Shown: positions 18,405 to 26,443 of the stretch, piece after piece | How positions within the stretch are numbered: position 1 is the stretch's first letter | Layout: every line of letters starts with the position of its first letter | NCBI GenBank assembly: GCA_964479695.1 | Contig: CAYZSO010000010.1 | Location: 1 to 64,000, forward strand | Direction of reading: 5' to 3' | Source: JAAYZH01 sp964479695 | GTDB lineage: Bacteria; Bacillota; Clostridia; Saccharofermentanales; Fastidiosipilaceae | DNA: 64,000 bases | Program-made: the position numbers and the translations under genes | The notes under the pieces: generated by a model | What the model was told of the DNA's origin: nothing | The model's database searches: none | The model's input: the letters and a program-made list of their open reading frames with translations, nothing else

Positions 18405-18506
18405 AGTCTTATGAGCGATCCAACGCTGCCTACTATGTTGCGGTAAAAGTTTAATCTCATCCAGATACAGATTTTGTTTTTAATTAAATAAGGTGGTATA
18501 TGTTTT

Positions 18507-18944
18507 ATGATTGATGATATGAATTTCTATAGAAATTTGGTGGTTGACCATCTAATTGGCGATGAGTGCAAAACCTGGTTCGAAGAAATAGATATTCCTT
18601 CGTTGGGGGTAGAAAAAGTGCGATTTAGTAGAGATGATGAATACCATGAACCAATATTGACAGAGGATTTTATTGAATATTCTGCGAACAAAATTAAGAA
18701 TGCCCCAAGTGGGCAATCATATGGGTTTAATGTGAATAATATGCTCCTTAATGCTATTGATGATGTAAACGCACTGCAAGAATCATTGTGTCAACATAAA
18801 GTTGATTTTTCTGAAGATGATATTTGTATTATGTTGAGTGACTTTATTCAGAGATTTCAAAATCGACTAATAAGATATTTGAATGGCAAGAGAGTATCGT
18901 GTCGTCTTATGCCAGATGGTTCGTGTACTTTTAGATTAAAATAG
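18507..18944 (+). CDS. Hypothetical soluble protein
   Basis: This 145-residue, acidic protein has no signal peptide or membrane helix; AAGGTGG precedes the start. It appears all-alpha with a short C-terminal strand-rich end (VSCRLMPDGSCTFRLK). It follows the four-helix membrane protein after 102 bases and shares its AT-rich composition, so the two may form a unit. No family was recognised. A bidirectional-looking hairpin at 18955 separates it from the convergent ImmA-like gene. Confidence 0.5.
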   Translation: MIDDMNFYRNLVVDHLIGDECKTWFEEIDIPSLGVEKVRFSRDDEYHEPILTEDFIEYSANKIKNAPSGQSYGFNVNNMLLNAIDDVNALQESLCQHKVDFSEDDICIMLSDFIQRFQNRLIRYLNGKRVSCRLMPDGSCTFRLK

Positions 18945-18954
18945 AAATTTGAAA

Positions 18955-18984
18955 GCCCGATACATCTTTCTTGATGCATCGGGC
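18955..18984 (-). terminator. Terminator for the ImmA/IrrE gene
   Basis: The arms GCCCGATACATC (18955-18966) and GATGCATCGGGC (18973-18984) pair over 12 positions with one mismatch. On the minus strand the hairpin is followed by TTTCAAATTT. The plus-strand side lacks a T run, so it mainly ends minus-strand transcription. Confidence 0.75.
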
Positions 18985-18991
18985 AGGTCGA

Positions 18992-19540
18992 TTAACAAAT
19001 ATCCCAATCTGATTTGATTGGCTTTTCGTTTTTGAGGAATTTCGGATTTACATCCATGATGTTGAAGTTGTATCCCAATCGGTTCATTTCGGAGAGCTTT
19101 ATGTTCAGCAGATTCGGATTGATGTTCATCTCTCCGGCGATCTGATAGACATTGTACTGATAGTCACGGATATATTCAATCAGTTGGTCGTCGTCGATCA
19201 ATAGCTGTGCCGCAAATGCGTTGGCTTCATATTCCGTTTCGGAGCGCATGTCAAATAACTGGTATTCTTGTAAACACCCTTCTCTTGCAAGTTTTCTATG
19301 AAGAAGATCATGCCCAAGTTCATGAGCGAGAACCATGATCTGCTGAAACTCATTTAGGCGTGAATTGAGGATGATGACGCGGTTTCTAAGAATATTTGTA
19401 TATAAGCCAAGCAATTCGCCGAGTTCGTCGCTATACCTGATAACGATACCGAGCTGCTTTGCAATTTCTTTTGGATTTCTTGTTCCGAAACGCTTTATAA
19501 GCCGTTTGGCCAGTTTATATATTTCATTCGATCTGTTCAA
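18992..19540 (-). CDS. ImmA/IrrE family zinc metallopeptidase
   Basis: This 182-residue protein has the zinc-binding motif HELGHDLLHR (about 91-100) and a downstream ETEYEANAFAAQLL with the third metal ligand (Glu). In ICEBs1 and related elements, ImmA cleaves the XRE repressor ImmR and so induces the element. The next gene on the same strand, at 19614, encodes exactly such an XRE regulator, 73 bases upstream. A region rich in XRE-type operator repeats lies beyond it. This pair marks a mobile-element regulatory module, although no integrase is present in the window. Confidence 0.85.
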   Translation of the reverse strand: MNRSNEIYKLAKRLIKRFGTRNPKEIAKQLGIVIRYSDELGELLGLYTNILRNRVIILNSRLNEFQQIMVLAHELGHDLLHRKLAREGCLQEYQLFDMRSETEYEANAFAAQLLIDDDQLIEYIRDYQYNVYQIAGEMNINPNLLNIKLSEMNRLGYNFNIMDVNPKFLKNEKPIKSDWDIC

Positions 19541-19613
19541 TACATTCTACCTCCATAAAACAGCGTTTCATTCGAGTATAGAATATCATAAGTGGTGTCC
19601 GATTAAACGGGCA

Positions 19614-20024
19614 TCACTTTTTTTTATTCTTAAAGGGGTTAAATTTCTCAGCATTACGGCGTTTGCATTCGTAAAATGCTTCCTGAAGGGCATTAAGAAC
19701 GCCTTGTTTTTCATCTTCATCGAGATCGCCGCCGGCAAAGAGTGCACCGGCATCGGCAATTAGTTTTTCAGCTTGTCTTCTGCCACGATTTCCGTAATCC
19801 TCACGCACGGCGTCAACAAAAACATCGTTTTCGTTGTGTAAGAAATCAGCGTCAATTCCGAGAGCATCCGCAAGTTGAGAATATACTTTCCTATCCTTGG
19901 GATAAGTGGTTCCGTTTTCGTAGTTAACAATGGTGGTGGCGGCAACGCCGATAATGTCAGCGAGCTGCTTTTGGGTGAGTTTCTTCTCCTTGCGATATTT
20001 CCTCAGTTTTTCACCGAATGTCAT
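19614..20024 (-). CDS. XRE-family repressor (ImmR-like)
   Basis: The protein has 136 residues from the ATG at 20024 (GGAGG upstream); an in-frame start at 20135 would read through the promoter region. Residues 4-60 are a canonical helix-turn-helix (LRKYRKEKKLTQKQLADIIG, then ATTIVNYENGTTYP). The C-terminal half is helical and ends in a basic tail. It lies just upstream of the ImmA-like peptidase on the same strand and divergently from the plus-strand promoter at 20085, which it probably represses. Confidence 0.85.
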   Translation of the reverse strand: MTFGEKLRKYRKEKKLTQKQLADIIGVAATTIVNYENGTTYPKDRKVYSQLADALGIDADFLHNENDVFVDAVREDYGNRGRRQAEKLIADAGALFAGGDLDEDEKQGVLNALQEAFYECKRRNAEKFNPFKNKKK

Positions 20025-20040
20025 GAAAATAATCCTCCAA

Positions 20041-20200
20041 TTCAATAATATCAAAATAACTTTGAGAACTTTTTGCAAAACCTCTTGACAAATCAAAATA
20101 TATTTGATATAATATCTCTGCAATCTCAAAAACAACTTGCGATTACATTCGTAATTATATCACGATGTTTGAGAAATGTCAAGTATATTTGAGAAAATGT
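20041..20200. promoter_or_regulatory. Divergent promoter/operator region of the XRE-ImmA module
   Basis: On the plus strand TTGACA (20085-20090), a 17-base spacer and TATAAT (20108-20113) match the sigma-A consensus. The word TTTGA with its complement TCAAA recurs at least six times: around 20050, 20062, 20092, 20103, 20169 and 20188, the last within CAAGTATATTTGAGAAAA. The promoter spacer itself is a near palindrome (TCAAAATATATTTGA). These look like operators for the divergent repressor. Confidence 0.75.
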
Positions 20201-20236
20201 CAAAAATAATTATAGCGTTTGAAAAGGATGAAAAGA

Positions 20237-20446
20237 GTGAAAGATGAGATTACAAAGGAACGGCTGCCGAAAGTTTACACGCCGATCCAACACATCCCCA
20301 TCGCGGAGGTGTTCCGAGTAGATGGGATTATTTACCTTCGATTTAAGAAATCAAAGGAGAATATCCAAGAGTCAGTTCCGCTGGATTCTTTATTAGTGGC
20401 AGTTTCAAACATGGCCCAAGAATACGATTTTTATTATGGATACTAA
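20237..20446 (+). CDS. Small hypothetical protein of the mobile-element module
   Basis: This encodes about 69 residues from a GTG at 20237 with AAGGA eight bases upstream; an ATG at 20228 is an alternative but leaves almost no spacing. The sequence is basic at first (KDEITKERLPKVYTPIQHIP) and then strand-rich, with IYLRFKKSKENIQESVPLDS and a Tyr-rich end. It is the first gene downstream of the consensus promoter at 20085, placed where early genes of integrative elements sit. No family was recognised. Confidence 0.5.
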   Translation: MKDEITKERLPKVYTPIQHIPIAEVFRVDGIIYLRFKKSKENIQESVPLDSLLVAVSNMAQEYDFYYGY

Positions 20447-20538
20447 GTCTTCATAGGATGTAGGAGTTCCAAGCGAGAACTTCACATCGAAGACTTACAA
20501 CTGAATAAGCTCAATGCGAGCCGAACCAAGTGAGTTTT

Positions 20539-20594
20539 GCCGGGAGAGCGTCTGATACCATTATCAGGCCCTTTCCCGGCATTTTTTGTTTTTT
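20539..20594 (+). terminator. Rho-independent terminator 1 in the leader
   Basis: The outer stem GCCGGGA (20539-20545) pairs with TCCCGGC (20574-20580), and the inner stem CTGATA pairs with TATCAG. ATTTTTTGTTTTTT follows. Confidence 0.8.
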
Positions 20595-20783
20595 AGCGAA
20601 AATCAGATTCGCTATATTCTTTGACAGCAACGACCGGCTGTAAACGGTCGAAAAAATAAATATCAAATGCCTGAATGCATGCGGGCGAAGGATATTTCAC
20701 ATTGGAGTTTTCAGATGATGACGATCTGAAAAGAACCGATTTGAGATACCCTCAGCTTTTTACGCCTTGTTTCAGGTTGTTAT

Positions 20784-20826
20784 GGGCTGTGTGGTGTCGA
20801 AAATCGCACAGCCCTTTGTGTTTTTC
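20784..20826 (+). terminator. Rho-independent terminator 2 in the leader
   Basis: GGGCTGTG (20784-20791) pairs with CACAGCCC (20807-20814), followed by TTTGTGTTTTTC. Confidence 0.75.
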
Positions 20827-20861
20827 CTTTGCCTGTGGCTTCGGCGGAAAAGGAGAACACC

Positions 20862-21044
20862 ATGAGTTGGAACAATGCACTGGAAAGAAAGAAGTTTGAG
20901 AGGAGATGGAGCCAAGAAGAAAAAGCGTACCGCGAAGCCGGTATGACCGAAGAGCAGATTCTTTCAATGAGAGAATTTGAAGAAGAACAGTACCGCAGCA
21001 ATCGGCGGTATCAGATTCAAAGGGAGTATATCCTACTAAAATAA
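20862..21044 (+). CDS. Short charged protein, resembles the N-terminus of conjugative-element regulators
   Basis: This 60-residue peptide starts at an ATG with AAGGAG upstream. It is highly charged and helical: WNNALERKKFERRWSQEEKA, then YREAGMTEEQILSMREFEEE and YRSNRRYQI. The same pattern begins small sigma-factor-like or helix-turn-helix proteins of clostridial integrative elements, which are usually two to three times longer. Here the frame ends at 21044, and a different frame continues immediately (see 21056). It may be a truncated or frameshifted version of that family. The resemblance is from memory. Confidence 0.5.
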   Translation: MSWNNALERKKFERRWSQEEKAYREAGMTEEQILSMREFEEEQYRSNRRYQIQREYILLK

Positions 21045-21055
21045 CAGCTGACGAT

Positions 21056-21472
21056 TTGCCGGAAGATTATTTAGAAATCCGTAGCCGTTCGATTTGGTAT
21101 ATGACAGGATTTTTGAAAACATCTAGTATAAAAGATATGGAATATATCTACCGCAAGGAAAACCATCTTTTTAAAGACGACTACATATACATTTCGTATA
21201 AAGAAGAGCTGAAATCAGAGAACAACGAATACGGATTTAAGGAGTTTACGAATTACGATGTTCGCATATGTGGCAATGATATAATAAACATTGTTCTCGC
21301 CGCCGAGAAGTATTCCGGATTCAATACCGAAAAGGTACGAGCAAAAATAGAAGAAAAAAGAGTATGGCTAAGGGATAATGAACCATTTGAATATGAACAG
21401 GCGGTAGGAGAGGATAGGGATATTTTTGATCTGTGGATCGAAAATAGATATGTTGATCCAAAACTTATTTGA
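21056..21472 (+). CDS. Hypothetical protein, start uncertain
   Basis: The frame gives 138 residues from a TTG at 21056, with no good ribosome site. The frame is open further upstream without a standard start (reading PTKITADDLPEDY), overlapping the end of the 60-residue ORF in another frame. The protein is mixed alpha/beta, rich in Glu, Lys and Tyr, with no signal peptide. Either it uses a poor start, is translated by coupling from the upstream ORF, or is the C-terminal part of a once longer gene joined by a frameshift. No family was recognised. Confidence 0.45.
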   Translation: MPEDYLEIRSRSIWYMTGFLKTSSIKDMEYIYRKENHLFKDDYIYISYKEELKSENNEYGFKEFTNYDVRICGNDIINIVLAAEKYSGFNTEKVRAKIEEKRVWLRDNEPFEYEQAVGEDRDIFDLWIENRYVDPKLI

Positions 21473-21531
21473 GCAATATGAAAAACAACCACAATTAAAC
21501 TGAAATATGCGTTTGGCAATGTTTGATTTAA

Positions 21532-21561
21532 AAGGAAAAGGAGCGCTTTGCTAAGCACTCC
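21532..21561 (-). terminator. Terminator of the lone IS630-type HTH gene
   Basis: Read on the minus strand, GGAGTGCTT pairs with AAGCGCTCC (one G-U pair) around an AGCA loop, followed by TTTTCCTTTT. It sits 7 bases after the stop of the gene at 21568-22023. Confidence 0.8.
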
Positions 21562-21567
21562 AAAATC

Positions 21568-22023
21568 TTACAACACAATATTGTGTTCTTTCAATAGTTT
21601 CATCATTCTAACATTAGAAACTGAATCAACAATGCCTTGTTTTTCACAGGCTTCGCACAACCTTCTAAGCGACCATCGTACATGTCCGTCTGTTGGCTTT
21701 GTCTTTGCGAGTTCAAGGATTTGTTCGACGATTTCGGGCGTTAACTTCCAGTTGGATGATCCGTTACTATAATTTTTGTATAAGGCGGAAGAGAAACCGG
21801 ATTGATGATATCTATCTCGGACAAATTGAATTGTAGTATGAGTTGTATTTAATTTTGCAGCAAGCTGTTCTTTTGTCAAATGCTCCGGATTGGAAATGTC
21901 AGATTCCAAAAGAATTTTTGCGTGTATTACTGTTCGCTTTGATTCATTTGGATTAGAAATAATATTGCGAAGAATTGTTTTTTCTTCATCACTGAGTTCA
22001 ATAGTGTGTTTGGTTTGTTTCAT
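21568..22023 (-). CDS. Stand-alone helix-turn-helix protein of IS630-transposase type
   Basis: The gene encodes 151 residues from the ATG at 22023 (AGGTGA upstream). The protein matches the N-terminal DNA-binding half of IS630/Tc1-type transposases: a first helical unit (SDEEKTILRNIISNPNESKR), LTKEQLAAKLNTTHTTIQFV as the recognition HTH, and a second unit (GHVRWSLRRLCEACEKQGI). The catalytic DDE half is absent, and the stop is followed directly by a good terminator. So this is either a truncated ORF A of a split transposase or a domesticated regulator. No terminal repeats were found around it. Confidence 0.7.
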   Translation of the reverse strand: MKQTKHTIELSDEEKTILRNIISNPNESKRTVIHAKILLESDISNPEHLTKEQLAAKLNTTHTTIQFVRDRYHQSGFSSALYKNYSNGSSNWKLTPEIVEQILELAKTKPTDGHVRWSLRRLCEACEKQGIVDSVSNVRMMKLLKEHNIVL

Positions 22024-22212
22024 GTGGTCACCTGTTTTCAAACGATAGTATATCACAAAACACAAGAAAAAGCAAGATAGAATATAGCAAGTCTTGTGAG
22101 CGAGTTGCACATTTGCTATAACTATAGCATATTCAAAGCAATCAATAAGTAGAATGATAAAAGTAAAATGATAGTTAAATTAAAATAATTTGTTAAATTT
22201 TCAAGCAGGGTA

Positions 22213-22241
22213 TTGCAATTACATTCAATTGGGTATATAAT
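22213..22241 (+). promoter_or_regulatory. Promoter of the XRE-NADAR-phosphoesterase operon
   Basis: TTGCAA (22213-22218), a 17-base spacer and TATAAT (22236-22241) lie 29 bases before the first start codon. The flanking ATTACATTCAATTGG and ATACATTCAAATGAATG contain a repeated ACATTCAA that could be an operator for the XRE protein. Confidence 0.75.
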
Positions 22242-22270
22242 ACATTCAAATGAATGCAGGAGGCAATGCT

Positions 22271-22606
22271 ATGCAACTAGAAGAATTATCAGGATATCAA
22301 ATTTGTCATTTATCCAAGAAGATGGAGAGCATATTAAGAGAAAAAAGAGTGGTGTTGGGGCTAACTCAGCAGAATGTTGCTGACAAGGCAAAAATAAAAC
22401 TTCAACAATATCAGAAGTTTGAAAGCGGAGAGCGAAGCATTATGACTTGCTCTTTCCAAATAGCATGTAGAGTAATTGAAGCACTTGAAATGGATATTTC
22501 CAAATTTTATCATGGAGAATATGCTTTGGGTGAGAAAATTACTTTTGCCAAAGATGGAATCAGGTATGTCAAAACCGGCAAACTGATCAATGAAGATGTT
22601 GAATGA
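22271..22606 (+). CDS. XRE-family regulator of the NADAR operon
   Basis: This 111-residue protein starts at the ATG at 22271 with AGGAGG upstream. Residues from about 20 to 78 form a helix-turn-helix of the XRE type (ILREKRVVLGLTQQNVADKA, then LQQYQKFESGER), followed by a strand-rich tail. It is the first gene of a three-gene operon: the NADAR gene starts 25 bases later and the phosphoesterase gene overlaps the NADAR stop. It probably represses its own promoter, as in toxin-antitoxin and some defence operons. Confidence 0.8.
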   Translation: MQLEELSGYQICHLSKKMESILREKRVVLGLTQQNVADKAKIKLQQYQKFESGERSIMTCSFQIACRVIEALEMDISKFYHGEYALGEKITFAKDGIRYVKTGKLINEDVE

Positions 22607-22630
22607 GTGACACAGGAGGATGTGATCCCA

Positions 22631-23155
22631 ATGCTTTTTAATATGATTCGCTTTCATAAGCCGGAAGAAGATAACGGCTATTTGAGCAATTGGTATATGA
22701 GTAGTTTTTCGCTCGGTGGTAAAACATATTGCTGCGTCGAGCAGTATATGATGGAACAAAAGGCAATCATGTTTGCGAATTATGATATTGCTGAGCAGAT
22801 AATGAAGACTACTGATCCGCAGACAATGCAGAAATTAGGACGCTCCGTTACAAATTTCAAACACTTGGAATGGGACGGAAAGAAGCAACTGATTGTTTAC
22901 AAGGCTATTATTGCTAAGTTTGAGCAGAATGTCGAATTGATGGGACATTTACTCAGCACGGGAACCGCAACATTTGTTGAATGTTCTAAGTCAGACAAAG
23001 TATGGGGAATAGGCTTGGGCATGGATGACGATATTTCTGATATGAGCAAATGGAATGGACAGAATCTTCTCGGATTTGCACTTTGCGAGGCAAGGGCAGA
23101 GTTGATGAAAAGATTGATCGCTAAAAATGCGAACGGAAAGGATACTTTATCTTGA
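22631..23155 (+). CDS. NADAR (YbiA-like) N-glycosidase family protein
   Basis: The protein has 174 residues from the ATG at 22631, which has AGGAGGA ten bases upstream; a GTG at 22607 lies before that site. It shows the NADAR pattern: an N-terminal FHKPEEDNGYLSNW, the VEQYMMEQKA helix, and the C-terminal KVWGIGLGMDD with NLLGFALCEARAEL. NADAR proteins cleave N-glycosidic bonds; members act on riboflavin intermediates, and others remove ADP-ribose from guanine bases as antitoxins to DarT-like toxins. No DarT is seen nearby. The partner is a phosphoesterase translated by coupling, so a role in NAD- or ADP-ribose-linked defence or repair is plausible but inferred. Confidence 0.85.
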   Translation: MLFNMIRFHKPEEDNGYLSNWYMSSFSLGGKTYCCVEQYMMEQKAIMFANYDIAEQIMKTTDPQTMQKLGRSVTNFKHLEWDGKKQLIVYKAIIAKFEQNVELMGHLLSTGTATFVECSKSDKVWGIGLGMDDDISDMSKWNGQNLLGFALCEARAELMKRLIAKNANGKDTLS

Positions 23156-23895
23156 GAATCACAAGATACCATTTCGACCTAAATCACAAAATAGCAATTC
23201 TATCGGACATTCACAACAAGGCATTTGATCTGACTGTGCTTGAAAATGAGAAGGTCGATTTGATATTGATACCGGGAGATATATGTTCTGAGCATTTATC
23301 CGAAGCGGCGTGGGAACGCGCAGACAAGGATAAACGCTCAATCATTTGGAAATCCCCGGATATAGCACTCAATCTATTTCAAGAGTTGCCTAATATAGCA
23401 CCGACCTTTTATTCGATAGGAAATCATGAAAGCAGATGGAACGAGCTTGATAAGCAGATTGTTCGTAACAGCGGAACAATTCTGCTTGATAATGAATACT
23501 GCCGATTCAAGGATATAGTGATCGGCGGGATTTCATCAATGCCGAAAGATCGGAAAGATAACTCTGATGACATGTATAATATAAAGGAAAGCATCATTGG
23601 AAAAATGAAAAAAGAAGAAGGGAAAAAAATCCTTCTTCTCCACGAGCCGCAACTATATGATAAATATGGTTTGCAAGATCAGACTTTTGATCTGGTGGTA
23701 TCCGGTCACGCACACGGCGGCCAGTGGCGATTCTTCGGTCACGGAATATTTGCTCCGGGACAGGGAATCTTCCCAAAGTACACAAAAGGATTTTATAACA
23801 GAAATCTTCTTGTTTCAGCCGGTATGACCAACACGGCTCCAATTCCGAGATTTTTCAATCCTACGGAGATCGTGATTGTAGAAACTGCGAGGTAA
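23152..23895 (+). CDS. Calcineurin-like metallophosphoesterase
   Basis: This 247-residue protein starts with a TTG overlapping the NADAR stop (TTGA), the signature of translational coupling. It has the metal-binding motifs in order: SDIHNK, PGDIC, GNHES, LLHEP and SGHAHGGQW. The substrate could be a nucleotide, a cyclic nucleotide, or a phosphate left by the NADAR reaction. It is cytoplasmic, with no signal peptide. A promoter for the next locus begins 18 bases after its stop. Confidence 0.85.
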   Translation: MRITRYHFDLNHKIAILSDIHNKAFDLTVLENEKVDLILIPGDICSEHLSEAAWERADKDKRSIIWKSPDIALNLFQELPNIAPTFYSIGNHESRWNELDKQIVRNSGTILLDNEYCRFKDIVIGGISSMPKDRKDNSDDMYNIKESIIGKMKKEEGKKILLLHEPQLYDKYGLQDQTFDLVVSGHAHGGQWRFFGHGIFAPGQGIFPKYTKGFYNRNLLVSAGMTNTAPIPRFFNPTEIVIVETAR

Positions 23896-23912
23896 AGGTT
23901 GAATCGTAAAAA

Positions 23913-23941
23913 TTGACTTTTTGACCTTTTTGTGCTATTAT
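23913..23941 (+). promoter_or_regulatory. Sigma-A-type promoter of the small-ORF/structured-RNA locus
   Basis: TTGACT (23913-23918), a 17-base spacer and TATTAT (23936-23941). Transcription would start near 23949 and run into the terminator at 24263. Confidence 0.65.
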
Positions 23942-23948
23942 ATAGATA

Positions 23949-24300
23949 AGAAATCATTTGCTTGTTGTTTGCTTGGTATTTAATTGGCTATGTGCTGTTG
24001 TCACTGTTGGCGACAATCCTCATAATGATAAGAAGCAAAAGAAAAAGAAAAAATCTTTTGTGAAATTGAAATATGATGGAGGAAAGTTACTGATGGCTTT
24101 GACTAACACACTTATGATTGTTCAGACGGGATTCCCTACGGGTGTATGTGAGGTTTGTAGCCGCGAGAATGATTACAGACAAGGCTAAGGCGATCCAAGC
24201 GCTAAACATATAGGACAAACGCCTAGAGGCCGTCCCTCTGAACCTCACCACCAAAACTAATAAACGCCTAAGAGCTTAACGGCTTTTAGGCGTTCTTTTT
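23949..24300 (+). ncRNA. Candidate structured RNA, possibly with a small peptide ORF
   Basis: A self-contained unit of about 350 bases has its own promoter and terminator. At 24148-24155 GTGAGGTT pairs with AACCTCAC at 24241-24248, enclosing AGGCG/CGCCT (24188-24192 with 24220-24224) and AGAGG/CCTCT (24225-24229 with 24235-24239), so a multibranched fold is likely. Upstream, an open frame from a TTG at 23958 begins with a hydrophobic stretch and continues into a Lys-rich tail. A second start at 24092 with GGAGG would give a 31-residue peptide ending at 24188. It could be a regulatory RNA, a peptide-coding RNA or a type I toxin locus. No known RNA family was recognised. Confidence 0.4.
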
Positions 24301-24301
24301 T
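24263..24301 (+). terminator. Strong rho-independent terminator
   Basis: AACGCCTAAGAGC (24263-24275) pairs with GCTTTTAGGCGTT (24282-24294) at 12 of 13 positions, followed by CTTTTTTT. Confidence 0.9.
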
Positions 24302-24344
24302 TATGCTCAAAATTGTGTCGAAGCGGACGACGGAGTTGTCCCTT

Positions 24345-24658
24345 ACAACACATTAGCAGGTCCAAGACCCGCATTATGGAACCAATTTGATCTGATCGAA
24401 GAGCGGGATAAGTATGGTGCAAACGATGTCCCAGCCGGATTAACGGGCTGGGCTCAAATCCACGGCCGTGACGAACTCGAAATTGCAGAGAAAGCAAAAC
24501 TCGACGGCTATTATGCTAGGAACATAGGTTTTCCTTTAGATTTAAGGTGCTTTTTCGGGACAATCTTTAGCGTCTTGAGAAGCGATGGCATAGTCGAAGG
24601 TGGGACAGGACAAAAGCTCGCAGATAACAATTCTACTGAAACAATAAGAAGAGAATAG
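24345..24658 (+). pseudogene. 3' remnant of a bacterial sugar transferase (priming phosphotransferase)
   Basis: A coding frame without a start runs into this gene from the terminator on its left. It carries the conserved end of undecaprenyl-phosphate sugar-phosphate transferases: GPRPALWNQFDLIEERDKYG, then GLTGWAQIHGRDE and KLDGYYARNIGFPLDLRCFF. The N-terminal membrane helices and the first half of the catalytic domain are missing. The join with unrelated DNA at about 24300-24345 marks the right edge of the inserted accessory block. The remnant cannot be active. Confidence 0.8.
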
Positions 24659-24662
24659 AAGA

Positions 24663-25327
24663 ATGAAAATTGCAGTATTATCAAGTCATACATCATCACT
24701 TTTTTGGTTTCGGATAGACATGATGAAAGCATTCCTTTCTGCAGGTCATGAGGTGGTAGCTTTGGGACCTGACTCAGAAATTGAATGGAAAGAAAAGTTT
24801 GAGTCTCAAGGGATTAGATATAGAAGAATTTTCGTTGAACGAAATGGAATTAACCCTTTCCATGATTTACGGACAATTCGAGAGCTTAAAGAAGTCATGA
24901 AGCTTGAGGCTCCAGATAAGGTTTTTACCTATCAAGCGAAAACTATCGCATACGGCAGCTTGGCCGCAAAGGCGAATGGTATATCAGAAGTATACCCTCT
25001 AGTTGCCGGCCTTGGTTCAGTGTTTAGAGGTAAAGGTTTGAAGAATGAAATGAAGGCACACCCAAAACAGTTCTTGAAGCTATGGCAATGGGGAGACCAA
25101 TTATAACGACTAACGCTCCAGGATGCCGTGAAACAGTTCAAGATGGCTATAATGGTTATCTTGTAGAACCGGGAAATATAAATGACTTAGTTGAAAAAAT
25201 GTTACAAATGTTAAATGATAAAAATTCATGTCAAGAAATGGCAGAGCGAAGCATAAAACTTGCTAGAGAAAAATATGATGTTAGATTGGTTAATCATGAG
25301 ATCATGAAAACCATGGGTCTTTTATAA
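24663..25327 (+). pseudogene. Family 4 glycosyltransferase with a large internal deletion
   Basis: The first frame (24663-25106) encodes a normal GT-B N-terminal domain (SSHTSSLFWFRIDMMKAFLS through YPLVAGLGSVFRGKG). The second frame, covering 25082-25327 and open a little upstream, encodes the matching C-terminal end (VLEAMAMGRPIITTNAPGCR, DGYNGYLVEPG). They abut in different frames near 25060-25080. About 170-190 residues of the donor-binding domain are missing at the join. One deletion event explains it. The enzyme probably made a surface polysaccharide linkage, acting after the priming transferase next door. Confidence 0.8.
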
Positions 25328-25342
25328 ATAAAGGAGTAAGAA

Positions 25343-26396
<1,054 letters not shown>

Positions 26397-26443
26397 GGAT
26401 TTTTATAACCTAGGATTTCCTATTTCGAAGGAGGAGCATTAAT

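Larger units (their letters stand above)
20447..20861 (+). promoter_or_regulatory. Attenuator-like leader with two intrinsic terminators
   Basis: This 415-base gap holds no convincing gene; the open frame at 20675 has no ribosome site and poor composition. It contains a terminator at 20539-20594, a GACCG/CGGTC hairpin at about 20629-20649, and a second terminator at 20784-20826 just upstream of the ORF at 20862. Leaders of this kind control transfer genes in Tn916-like elements, and that is the likely role here. Confidence 0.5.

Noticed and set aside
20675..20899. 74-residue protein gene in the leader
   Set aside because: It spans a strong terminator, lacks a ribosome site and has no protein-like pattern.
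7204..21553. Shared GGAGCGCTTTGCT at 7203 and 21540 as a common element end
   Set aside because: At 21540 it is half of a terminator hairpin and at 7203 it has no partner; a 13-base match is expected by chance at this length.
21568..22110. Complete IS630 insertion sequence
   Set aside because: Only the DNA-binding half is encoded, a terminator follows the stop, and no terminal repeats or TA duplication were found.
24148..24260. tRNA or tmRNA-like gene (GTGAGGT acceptor with ACCTCACCACCA)
   Set aside because: The enclosed segment is about 100 bases, has no T-loop TTCRA and no anticodon-like arm of the right size.
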